Assembly: GCA_004154925.1 (NCBI GenBank)
Contig: QJNS01000169.1
Span: 1 to 64,000, forward strand
DNA length: 64,000 nucleotides
Source of the DNA: Monosporascus cannonballus
Lineage: Eukaryota > Ascomycota > Sordariomycetes > Xylariales
Direction: 5' to 3'
Below, piece by piece: positions 27,666 to 39,668 of this stretch. The translations under genes and the position numbers were made by a program. The number at the start of each line of letters is the position of its first letter. Position 1 is the stretch's first letter. The notes beneath the pieces were generated by a model, which saw only the letters and a list, made by a program, of their open reading frames with translations, was not told where the DNA came from and did no database searches.

Positions 27666-30600
27666 TGTTATAAGTTTTTAATTAATAATACCGTTAAACT
27701 TTGAACAATATCGCCGACATTATATTCATTAATAAGTAGCTCTAATAGCCCATTTATCAAATTCAAAAGACCTGGATACCAGAATGACATCCGAAAAGGA
27801 AAAAAAGCTGTTTCGCCTTTTTCGCAAAGAAGCTTTTCGACATCTGAATATTATAAATAAATGTATTTTTTAATTTAAGAAATAAAACAATACTTTTACG
27901 ACGTTTTTTCAAGGCACTTATAAGAAACTGGAGAAAAAAGAAAAGGTTTCCGAAATCGGAAAGGCTTTTCGAACGAGGTAAGTTATTTAGCTAAACCTTA
28001 TTAAGAAATTAAAGAAATTTTTTAAACTTTTTAAACCAGAATATTTCGAAAGAATTTCGACTAAGGTATAATTAGATTTGATTTAATACCGAACATATTT
28101 CAGGTATTGTTTATTGAATTATTATGTTTATTATATAAATTAAATTCGTAAGCGGACGATTTACCGAAAACACGGTTATTTGATTTAAGATTGTTTTAAT
28201 AAAATACGTTATTTTGCTATTCGAAAAACGAAACCCGGATATAATATAAATATATAACGATTACGAATAATTTAAATAAATATGAACCAAAATTTTCAAA
28301 ATAATAAATGAAAAAATAAATAACGAAATATAAATTTAGTAATTGTAACAAAAAGGATTAATATCCAATTACGGCAATACGTTCGTTTAATTAGCTTTTA
28401 AGTTAAATTGAATAAAAAATATTACTAAGTAAGATTTTCCACGGATTAAAAAAATATAAAAGAAGTTTTTTAAGTTTAATCGGCTTATTTATTTGTCGGG
28501 TTATATCGTTATGGTAATTAAGATCGACGATCGATAATATACTAGGCGTATAAAAATGTTGAAAAAGGAATAATAATAAAATTCGACATACGGCTATTAT
28601 TAACGTTTTTGGACATAGTAATATTTCTTATCGTACAAAACTAGGACATATAGAACTTAGGGCTATTTGCAGGAAAAATTAGAGCTAAATTAAATGTTTT
28701 AATTATAACAGAATAAGTTATAAAGTAACATGGTACAAGGCGTTTAAAAGACCCCGTTAGGATAATTGGACGCTCGTATCCGAAGGATATGCCTAGAAAA
28801 GTTAAAAAACGAATATAAATTTATTAACATAATTCGAGCTAAGTATGTACTAGGCCTCTTATGGCGAAAAATTGAATAAGAGATATAAGAAGCCAAAAAG
28901 CTGTTTTAGCAGGTATTGCGAGTATAATATAGAGAATTATGCGGATGGTTACGAAAATACCAGAATTAGATAGAAAAACTCTATTGCGGAATTTTTGATT
29001 AATACAGCAGAATGTATACTATATATTGTTGACGACGACAATATCCCCATTTCGAAAAATAAAAAAAGTATATTTACGGATAAATTACCTATATATATTA
29101 TGAGGGATTCGATTTTCCGGACCGAACCGGAAATAATAAGAACGATAAATAATAATATCGATTATATGAATCTATAGTCTCAAAAGATATTTATTAATTG
29201 GCCGAAACAACAAGCTGGCCCGAAGAAAAGTAATGCTCGTAGGAAAACCTTTTTGTTATTACCAATAATATAATTAGTAAACAGAAAGAAAGTTGATTTA
29301 ATATATAATAAAGAAGTATTTTTAAAAAGCTATTACAGATTTCCATTTTTAGTTAGTATTTATTACAGACCTTCACGAAAAAAAAATTATTAAAAAAGAA
29401 ATACGTTAGTTTATAGGCGAATTTTGAAACGACAATTAGTACGATGTATAATAAAATACGGTTGAAATTATAAAAAATCTATTTACTTAATAGAAAAGAA
29501 ACTTATAACAAAATTAAAAATAACTGATATAGCTTAAAGGAACGATAAGCCGGCAATATTGATAAATGCAGCAGCTTAACGTATTATATATAAAAATATA
29601 AATAAGGCTGGATAAATTCGAAAAGTAGTTTAAAAAAAGAGGTTACTTGTAAAAAGCCGTAAAATAACAAAATCTAGAGGAATTAAAAGAAATTTCTAAA
29701 AAAGGTTCAAAACGCGACGATAAAAGTCGTCGATAACTTTATCATTTAAGATATACAAATTAGAACGTATTAATATACCGTAATGGTGGATTACGAAATT
29801 TTAGATAGAAATTATATTGTATTAAATATAGTAAATAAGCTTAGATTACTCTGGAAATACAAATTAGAACCTTATATAACAACGTATACCGAAGGTTAAG
29901 AATTTATTTATGATAACGGGAAAATTATATGCGAAATTAATTATTTGGAAATTTTTATTTAAAAACGATATTAAATAATTAAGTTCGATATCGTTTTATT
30001 TTGGAATTATGATATGATTTTAGGATATTTATAAATAAGTTAATACGGAGTTTTGATTAATAAAAGAATTAATTAAATGAGGTTTACCTTACATATTATA
30101 AACGAAAAAAAAATAAAATTGAAATTTTAATATTCGATTAAAGACAACAACGATTGTAAGTATAAGGATGCGATAAAAATTAAATTGCCTAAAAGGATAA
30201 AATATAAGAAAAAAACATGTATTAAAAAAATACGACGTATTATTATTGTTGTTATAAATGCGAAATTAAAGTAATTTAATAACGATTTAAAATACTAAGT
30301 TTAAGAATTAGAAGATTTGATTAATGTATTATTATAATATTATCGATATAAGAAATTTGTTAAAAGGGCGCTTGATACGAAATTGCCAGAATATAACGAA
30401 TGGGATTATGAGATAATATTTAAGATAGGATTTTCGACAAAATTTTATCTTATTTATAACTTTAGCGGAAAGACTTACGCGTTTTCAGAAAATACTTAAA
30501 AGATCGATTATAAAAGAGATAAATTCGACTTTCGAAATTGTTAATAGGATATCTTATGTTTTTTGTGTTAAAAAATAAAAATTGTTATTTGTAATTAATT

Positions 30601-33600
30601 ATCGATAATTAAACGATATTATTATTAAAGATTAAATATTATTATTTTTAATTTCAAAAATAAAAAGACCGATTTTACGGTACTAAATAGTTTATAGCAT
30701 TTAATCTTAAAAATGGATGTAATTTTACTAAGATTAAAAAAAGATACGAATAGAAAAATAGTTTTAAAACCAAATACGGATTATTTAAGTATTTGGTTAT
30801 ACTAATGGGATTTACGAACGTATTACAAATTCTTTAGCGAATAATTAATTATATATTATAAGAATATTACGATGCTTTTGACGTTCATTATCTCGATGAT
30901 ATTTTTATCTTTTTAAAAAGGGAAGAGCATATATAAGATACGTTTATAAAGTCTTTTAAGCTTTATAAAACGTAAAAGTATTTATTAATAAAAACATTGT
31001 TTTACGTATAGGAAATAAAATATCTGGAATATATTATTATCTTAAAATATGTGAGGATAAACCTTGAGAAAACCATTGTAATTATAGAATAATAAATGTT
31101 AACGATAATTAAGGAGGTGCAAATATTCCTTGTATTCGCCAATTATTATAAAAAGTATATTCGGAACTTTAGCAAAATAGTTATATCTTTAATTAATTTT
31201 ACGAAAAGAATTTTTAAATAGATGCTCGAAATAAAAAAAGCGTTTCAGGATATTAAGAATGCAATTATTAACGAGCCAGTATTAATTATATACGATTTAG
31301 TACGTTTCGTCGAATTAAAAACCGATATTTGAATTATATATTAATCCTAATAATCGGATAACGAAATGATTAAAGCAAATTGTACCTTATTATATTTTTA
31401 TACAAATTGCAAGGAGATGAATTTAATTACGGTATCCCAGATAAAGAATTTATAATTATTCTTATAGCTTTTCGAAAGTTTAAGTATTTTTTTTAAAGAG
31501 AAATATGTACCAGGTTGAGGTTTATACGGATTATTAAAGTTTTACCTGTTTTATTACGGCCAGAAAACTTATAAGACGATAATTTTATTATGCGAAAAAA
31601 TTAACGAACTTCGATTTCGTTATTATTTATAAAAAAATTCAAAAAACGGTAAAGTCGATATTTTAAGTAAGCAACCGAATTTCGAAGAGAAATTAGTTAA
31701 AATTAACGATATAATTTTTGATATTATTATGGAAAATGTTTATATATGCGATTAATTGCGATAATTCGATAATACTTAGTAATATGTATTAGAAAATCTA
31801 GCAGTGTAACAACGATTTTCTAAAAATCTAAAAAACGGATAAAATATAAGTTTTAAAAGAATATTGAAAAAACTTAGTACGAAATATATACGAATATCAG
31901 TTTTATAAATATCTGGGGATTTTTAAAGCATTGAAATGGCTTTAACGTATATATTTTTTAAAAAAATAAAATTAACGATATAGAAAATTATATAGCAATA
32001 TAATGTTTATGCTAAAGCAAATACTCGACAATATAAGCTATACAAAGAATTATAACTATGATTAGTTGCATAATAATTATGATATTTAGTTATATTCGAC
32101 ATTATTACTACAATTTTCATATTACAAAATCTAGCTATAAGAGAATATAACGATAGCAATTTCGTTATCGTCAATTAATTTACAAATCCTTTTTATTCTT
32201 TTATTATATTATAAAAATACAGACCTTAAATAAATCATATATATTGTGCTTAACAGTATTTTTAATATATACGAAATAATAATAAAAGTTTATTTTAAAT
32301 CAAGGATTAATATTTGCATTTACGTTTTAGGAAGGCCTTATAATATAAATCGACTTGAATTATAAATTATATAACGCCTTTAAATTACAAATATATAAAG
32401 AAATAAAACGAACGAATTAAATCTTATAATTTTACTTAAGATATTACATTAACTACGAACATAATAACTAGGTTAAGATATTATTAATCGTATGATTAGT
32501 TTATAATGCCAGTTATTACGAAAATATTAAAATAATATTTGCGAACGCGAATTTTGGTTTTATTTTAAGAATTTACAGAAAAATACGCGACGACGATTTA
32601 ATTAATATTAAACTAATATTTCTGTTAAAATAATTTAAATAATTATGCTTAGAAATGAAAATAGATTTAGATTTTGTACGTAATTAGATAAATAAATATT
32701 ATAATTAGAAAAGATTAAAGATATTAAGTGTCAAGAAATGGAAATAATTTTTTTAATTACAAAGAATATTTAAATAAAATAACCCTGTAAAAACCTCGAT
32801 ATTAAGTTTATGTATTTATATAAAATCGCTAAGAAATTCTTAAAAAATAATTATTAACTGGAACTTTTATCTAAAATTAAATTCCATTTAATTTTCTAAA
32901 TTATTTTATTCAAATTAAGAGCAGATATTATCGCAATATGTAAGAGACAAAACGATATTAAAATAAAAGACGAATAATTATATAAGGTGGAAAAAATATT
33001 TTATATAAAAAAGAAACGAATTTACCCAGAATTTAATTAAATGAAAAAAGTATTCGGATTTCGAAAATATTTAAGAATCCGCTAAAAGTCTTATTAACAC
33101 TTAGCGCCTATTAAAGAACCTTTACTAACAACGCCGTTTAACATAATATCTTAATTTACGTTTATAATAAGATTGAAAAAAATAAGATTATTCGGAAAGT
33201 GCAGTGCGAAACTTAATTTCCAAGCGTTCGTATTCCGCTTTTAAACGATGAGCCTTTTTTTATTCTTTTAATTTATCTAATAACTAAAGGCCTCGATTAA
33301 TTATTTTTATATCTTTTTTCTAAAGAAAATCTTTTTAGGTATTAAAACGTTTTAAACGAAATAGCGCCTTATTTAAACGACGAAATATTGTTAATAACTT
33401 TTGGCCAATATTACGAAAATATTAACGTGTAAAAGATTTTTCAGATTGCAAACTTTTTATTTTTTTTGTTAATATTATGTAAAGATGAAAAAGAAATACC
33501 GGAACTGTCGTAATAACGTTTTTTAAGGATATATTACTAATAACGCATTATATTATCCGAAATAGTATGTAAATTACTAGTGCGGAAATAGAATATATAA

Positions 33601-33758
33601 GGCATACTTTTAAAACCGAAATTAAAAAAGAAACGAACTAAGGTTTCACATTTTTTTTGATTCATTCGTTGACGGTTTTTAATAATTCAGTTACATATAA
33701 TAATCAATAAAGGAAAAGCTTATCAGAAAAATCTTAAGAGCAAGATTTAGAAAAATCG
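27666..33758 (+). pseudogene. Element E gag-pol remnant
   Basis: This is a full-length but decayed internal region. It has a zinc-knuckle relic near 28915-28955 (YCEYNIENYADGY), the conserved post-knuckle block at 28995-29177, a protease relic near 29785 and an intact reverse transcriptase box YLDD at 30889-30900. The integrase core relic is near 32090-32210 and the integrase C-terminal region near 32800-32960. It is collinear with A, B and I. Stops are frequent in every frame. Confidence 0.85.
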
Positions 33759-34198
33759 TAGTATAACTCAACCAAAAGAAGGTCTCGGAAACGGTCACTT
33801 GGTAACCGAAACAGGATCTAAATAGGTCTAAATTACGTAATATGGATCCGAAATGATCCAAAGGATCCAACAAGATCCATGTAATTATCCGGTATAGATC
33901 CGGAATAATCTAAGAAATCTAACGAGATCTATGCAATTATCCGATATAGATTCGGAATAATCGAAGGAATTTAACGGGATTTATACGAAAATATATACGC
34001 TTATTAATTCCATAATTTAAATAGTATTAGCTTACAATATTTATCAATGCCAATCGTTTGCAATATAACTTTAGCACTTTTGGTATTAAGAGACGTACTA
34101 CCTTACTATATCCATTGCTCAGAATCCTACAATACTCCTGCTAACATAAACCCGCACGACTAAGGTTTAATAGTTGGTTAAACCGCCTAGCCGTCACA
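33759..34198 (+). repeat. 3' LTR of element E (probably recombinant)
   Basis: It is 440 bp. It starts TAGTATAACTCAACC and ends GCCGTCACA. The first 260 bp are AT-shifted; the last ~180 bp are nearly unmutated although deep inside a RIP-affected nest, consistent with later recombination. Confidence 0.8.
33844..34002 (+). repeat. 53-bp tandem repeat, three units, in the E 3' LTR
   Basis: Units begin at 33844, 33897 and 33950 with GGATCCG/AGATCCG/AGATTCG and share ATTATCCG(G/A)TATA at the end of the first two. The third is partial. The 5' LTR has one unit; two extra units account for the 107-bp difference between the two LTRs. Confidence 0.85.
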
Positions 34199-35206
34199 AT
34201 TACGAAAATATCAAAAAAAATATCTACAAATGTTAATTTTGATTTTACCTGAGAAGTTTATAAAAGAATATGCGACAACGGTCTAATTAATATCAGAGCA
34301 ATTCTTACATCCGAACAACTTAAATAACTACACCAAAAAATAAAAACAGAATTAGAATTCGTACGAGCTTAAATAAGGAAATATTATAATCAGAAACGAT
34401 TAAAAGGACCAACTCCCGAAAAGAGAAAAATGGTTTATCTTGTTCTCAAAAATATTCAAACCAAAAAAACCTAAGAAAAAATTCGATTTCAAATATATCG
34501 GTCTATATAAAATCGCCAAGAAAGTTTCAAAAAATTAATTACTAACTAGAACTTTTACTTAAAGTTAAATTATATCTAATTTTCTATATTTCTATCGAGT
34601 TAACAACGGATACGATCAAGGTATATACGACATAAGATGAGGTAAAGGTAAAAAATAATACGGTGTACGAAGTGAAAAAAATCTTCGATATACGGAAATA
34701 AAACGTATTTACCCAGTACCTAATCAAATCAAAAAGTACGCGGATTTCAAAAATATTTAAGAACCCGTTAAAATTCATATTGGCGTCTAGCGCCTATTAA
34801 GGAACTTTTATCAATAACAACGGACGCGTTCTAATTAATAATTAACTAATTAATAATATCGACCTTAAACCAGCCGGCTGGAAGCACGGCCTATGTTAAC
34901 GTAACGGTTATAACGGCAACTTTCAATTGTTATTGCTTCTTTTCTAAGCGCTTAAATTTGTTTATAGTTTTCGCGCCTTAAATACCTTAATAAAGCATCT
35001 TTATGCCACAATTTCGAAAAAGCCTTTTCTATATCCGCAAACGACTTAAACGACGGAATAGTTCGTACAGATCTTATTAAGTCTTTAGTAATTTTTTCTT
35101 AGCAATACGTTTTTCTAGTTTTAAACGATCTTTTTTTTACGACAAGTTTGTTATATTCAAATTCGGAGCGATTAAAAAACTCGCAAGGATTTCCGTATTC
35201 GGTACA
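34199..35206 (+). pseudogene. Element A pol remnant, part 2
   Basis: Integrase sequence of A resumes at the TSD ATTAC. The C-terminal integrase region spans about 34210-34640 and resembles B at 25860-26310, including a relic of the GPYKIAKK segment near 34500. Beyond it is the 3' non-coding interior, matching 58585-59040 of element I. It ends where F's LTR begins at 35207. Confidence 0.8.
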
Positions 35207-36671
35207 TGTGACGACATGACAGGCTCCGGCCTCAGGAAACGGTCAACGAGGATGACACGGACCACCTTTCCGGTCACGTAATAGGTGCTTAACAAAAATC
35301 TGCTAAGTACGGCTAATTAATATTAAATAACCGCTAAGCAAAGATTTACTAAGTACGGTTAAGCAAAAATAAATAATAATATTAAAAATTAATATATATA
35401 TGCTTATTATTTTTATAATTTAAATAGTATTAATTTATAATATTTATTAATATTGATCGTTTGTAATATGCCTTTATGCTTTTGGTATTAAGAAACGTAA
35501 TTAAGTTATTTATTATTATAATATCTTATGATATTCCTATTAACATAAATCCGTAGAATTAAGGTTTAATAATTAATTAAACCTTTTAACCTTTTTATAT
35601 TATAAATTTTTGTTTAATAATACTGTGAAATTTTAAATAATATCGATTAATATTATATCTATTAGCAAACGGCGCGAATAGCTTATTTATTAAGTTTTTG
35701 ATTACCCGGATACTGGAATAGAATCCGAGGAAGAAAAAAAGAAGATTTGCTTTTTTCGCGAAGAAATTCTTCGACAATTAGATATTATAAACGAACGCAT
35801 TTTTTCGCTTAAGGAAGATAATAATAATTATATAACACCTTTTTAAGCCGCTTATCAAATTCTTAAGGAAAAAGAAAGATTTTCCGAGACCGGAAAGCTT
35901 TTTCGAATAAACTAAATTATTTAGCTAAATTTTACCACAAAACCAGAAATGTTCATAAATTTTCTAAGTCGTATTTTTTCGACAAAATTTTAAATAAGTT
36001 ATAATTATTTTTACTTTAAGACCGAATGTGTTTCGGGTATTTCGTTATTTAATTAATTACGGTTATTATATAAATTGAATTTGTAATTAAATACTTTTAC
36101 GGAAATATAATTGTTTAGTTCGAATGGATTATAAAAAAATATATTATTTTGTTAATCGAAAAACGAAACCGAAAAACAATATAAATTTATAACATTTACG
36201 AATAATTTAGATAAATATTAACGAAAACTTTTAAAATAATAAACGAAAAAAGAAAAGTTATGATACAAATTTAATAATTACTATAAACAAGATTAATAAC
36301 TAATTACGGTAATAAGTTAGTTTAATTGATAATTAAACGAAATTAAATATAAAACATATTAATAATTATTTTTAATAGTTTAAAAGAAATACCAAAAGTA
36401 TTTTTAAAATTTAATCAATTTAATTATTTATTGAATTATATTGTTATATTAATTAAAATTAATAATCAATCGTAAACATAACGTATTAAAAGTATTAAAG
36501 GAAGAAATAATAATAAATTGTGATATATTAACGCTTTTTGATATAATAATACTTTTTACGACATAAAAGTAGGATTTATAAAACTAAAAGTTGTTTATAA
36601 GAAAAGTTAAAGCCAAAGTAAATATTATAATTATAATAGAATGAGATATAAGATAACAAAATATAAAGTAT
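35207..36671 (+). mobile_element. Element F: truncated Gypsy element (5' LTR plus gag)
   Basis: The 5' LTR spans 35207-35599: it starts TGTGACGACATGACAGG, aligns with the B LTR start, and its first ~80 bp are GC-balanced. The gag remnant runs 35600-36671 and is collinear with the A and B gag. It stops abruptly at about 36671 against Copia sequence. No protease, polymerase or 3' LTR of F is present. The left flank is GTACA; no matching TSD was found. Confidence 0.75.
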
Positions 36672-39270
36672 TGAAAATGACAAAGGTTTTTTGGCGGCTT
36701 ACGCAAAAAATAATAATTTTGTTTCCGTTATGGAAATAGGTATTATATCTTATTTATTTATTTTTTAGCCGAGAATTCATTTAAATCACTTTATAATATA
36801 TATTTGAGAATTTTTCGGTTAATAGTATTATCCGTAAAAACAACGTCGTTTTATATGTTGATAGAGTTTTCGCCGCCAATTTACAAAACCTATATTTTGG
36901 TTCGGATTAGGTATAATATAATTCGATTAGCCGTTTCGTAAAATACACTATTAAGATTTAAATTAAATCGTATTAATTAAAATACGGCAAAGAATATATC
37001 GGGTCGGGTATTAATCGTTACCTATAAAATCAAGCTTATTTTTTTCTAATATTTATTAATGAAATTTGAATCACTTAAATTAAAGTTAAGTAATAATTTA
37101 ACCGTAGTTATTAGCGGATTTAAAAGATTATTTAAACATTTTTTAAAAATATAATTAACCAACTTATTTAAGAAATTAAATTAAAATAATTAGATTTTCC
37201 CTTTAATACGGTTTTTAATTATTTCGATACCGAAAAATTATTAAAGGTTTTTATTTTTTTAACAAGGTATATTATTTTTTAATTTGTTAAATCGCTTAAT
37301 TAATAAAGTATTAACCTTTTTTGCAATATAAAACGATAATAATATTAACATAAAAAAAGCATTTTTAATAAAGGAAATAATAAGTCTTATAAGAAATAAA
37401 TTTAAATCCCAAATCTTTTAATATATTAATAAAATCTTTTTACCATAATTACGGTAATTTCTTTAAGCTATATAAAGTTTTTTTTTAAATTTATAAAACT
37501 TTATTATAATGTATATACCTTAAGGGCATTTTTATATATACGTCGTAAAAAAGATTTCCATAAACAAAAACGTTAATAACGTTATATTATTTAAGTTTTA
37601 AATTAAATCGAGTTACGATAACGATTAACGTTTAAAAAAACTTTTCGGTAAACGTAAATCTATATGTATTATTATATATATATTTTAATTGTTAATTAAT
37701 ACGTCTTGTAAGTTCTATTTTGTATTTTTATAATTAATCGTTTTTATCGAATTTATAAACGTATATTTATACATATTTTAATATTTGTTTTTCTTCAACA
37801 GAAAATTAATTCACGGTTTTCCAAAATTACATATTTTTGTAACTTTATAAGTAAGCCTTTCGGCTTTTAAAAACTTTTGTCCTAATAAATATATACTTAA
37901 TTTTTATGGCCTTGCGGCAGTGAAGGTAAATTACGTTTATATACCCGGTTTTGCAATTTAAGTATTTTTTTCGTATATTAATAAATTAAAGCTTTTTCAA
38001 TTAAGGCGGCGCGTATTTCGGGTAATTAAATTTCTTAAATTTCCGTAATTTACCGGCCGGTCATCGAATGTTTTTATAAAATAAATTAACCGTTTTACGT
38101 TAAAGGCGGTTTCCCATACCATTTAATCGTTTCGTATAATACCATTTCGGCATAGAATAAATAGGGAATTTACGTTTATGATTTATAAGGTACTTAAATT
38201 TTTTATCTTGATTTTAAGTTAAACAATATAATAAAAACTTAAGGTTATTTTTATTTTTTCCGTTAACGTAAAAATTATAATAATTATTAAAGTAAACGTT
38301 AAAAAAGGAAATGGCTTAAAAATAAAAATAGTTCGAATATAGCGGTCATATAAAAGTGATTAATCTTTTGCGAACAAGTTTATTTTTGCTTATTTTATAC
38401 CTTTTTTGCGCTAATATTATTCTATTTTAAAGTTTCCGATTTAGCAGTTAACTGAATTATTCCGTTTAGGTTTTTGTTTTCCTTTTTTATGTAATTATTT
38501 AAGTATTTTATACCTTAATTAAATATAAATATTTATCGAAAAATGCGTTACAATTCGTTTTTATTAATATGAATAAGGTCGTTCTTAAGGTTTTTAATAT
38601 TTCCGGAAAAAAAGCCTTTTCGTTAAATTATATGTTTCGAATAATGATAATTTTATTCATTAAAAAGTTTTAAATGTGGTGACTATTCGTTAATCTATAA
38701 TTAATTAAATAGCCGATTCAAATTTTTATATTTAGTTTTTAAAATCTTTTTTTATAACCGTTTTTGTTATAACATAAATTATATAACCGTAATTTCGTAA
38801 ATAAGCTTATTATAGTTCGCGATTAAATATTATAATGCTATTTTTATATATTAAGTAAGTGTAATAAATTTCGTATAAGTTTTGCCAAAAAAATCCGTAT
38901 TTAAAGGTATAATTATACAGGTACATTACTATTTTAAGGATATATATAATTAGCAATAAAAGTAAATTAACGCCATTTCGTATTACGATTATTTTTTTAA
39001 TTATATCCTTTAAACGTTTTGTGGTTCCGCATTAGGCTGAAATATAAGGTATTAAAATTTTAATTTAATATTAAAAAACGATTATAACGTATTTCACAAT
39101 AAATGGATTTTTAGAATTTCGTTATCGTATTTAATTATTTATATAAGGATTTTACTTTGGTTTTTAAAAACTCTTAAAAATGTTAAAATATATTAATTAA
39201 GGTATTTTATTTTCGGTTTTTACAATAAATATCCTAGATATAATTTAAATATTTCTCGGTAACGAATATT
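36672..39270 (-). pseudogene. Copia polymerase remnant (reverse transcriptase to RNase H)
   Basis: On the minus strand the 3' end of pol is readable. A segment like DVVFTDNTINR lies at 36817-36848. Further on, near 36690-36760, the translation follows SITETKLLFFA then AAKKPLSF, matching the Copia RNase H pattern (TTS-x-TEAE-x-LALSQAAKE). Upstream, at about 36900-37000, are relics of the segment that joins reverse transcriptase to RNase H. The region further right is too mutated to subdivide. It is truncated at 36672 and broken at ATATT (39266-39270) by element H. Confidence 0.65.
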
Positions 39271-39668
39271 TCTAACGGCGAGGCAGTTTAAGCAACTATT
39301 AAACCTTGGTCGTACGGGTTTGTGTTAACAGAAATATCGTGGAAATCTAAGTAATAAATATAATAATTATATTACAGCTCGTAATTCCAAAAATGCCTTA
39401 ATTAATGAAATTATATTGCAAACTGGTATTATTTCAATTATGGAAATACTAAACGTATATATTTTCGTTTTGATTTAAGGTGCTTAAGCGGTTTAAACCT
39501 TTAAATTTTTTAAGCCTTTTAAGCGTTTTTGCCGGATCAAAGGGTTTAAAGTATTTGGCACCTTAAGACCTTTAAGTTGGTTACGTAATTTCTTGGCGGT
39601 GGTCAGGGTTTTTATTTTTTCGTAATTTTAACCGTTTACGAAAAAACTAAAACCGTTAAGTTATAATA
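39271..39668 (-). repeat. 3' LTR of element H
   Basis: It is 398 bp and begins (plus strand) TCTAACGGCGAGG, a mutated reverse complement of the family end. The minus strand just inside is purine-rich (complement of CCCTTTTTCC), which fits a polypurine tract. Confidence 0.88.

Larger units (their letters stand above)
6034..34198 (+). mobile_element. Element B: Gypsy LTR retrotransposon inserted in A's integrase
   Basis: The block is flanked by ATTAC at 6029-6033 and 34199-34203. The sequences outside (…agctattac and attacgaaaatatc) join into the integrase region seen uninterrupted in other copies near 32510 and 25855. B's own DNA is 6034-8259, 22620-27332 and probably the final part of the LTR ending at 34198. 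B was entered by C at 8260 and by E at 27333. The left terminus reads AGTTTCGACC rather than TG; it aligns without gaps to the start of the 3' LTR at 27206. Confidence 0.8.
27333..34198 (+). mobile_element. Element E: Gypsy LTR retrotransposon inserted in B's 3' LTR
   Basis: E has a 333-bp 5' LTR and a 440-bp 3' LTR beginning with related TGTTATGACC/TAGTATAACT sequence. Its flanks do not match (GATGT on the left, ATTAC on the right). The right ATTAC instead pairs with the left flank of B. The simplest history is insertion of E in B's 3' LTR followed by recombination between the homologous 3' halves of E's 3' LTR and the remaining B LTR. Confidence 0.75.
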
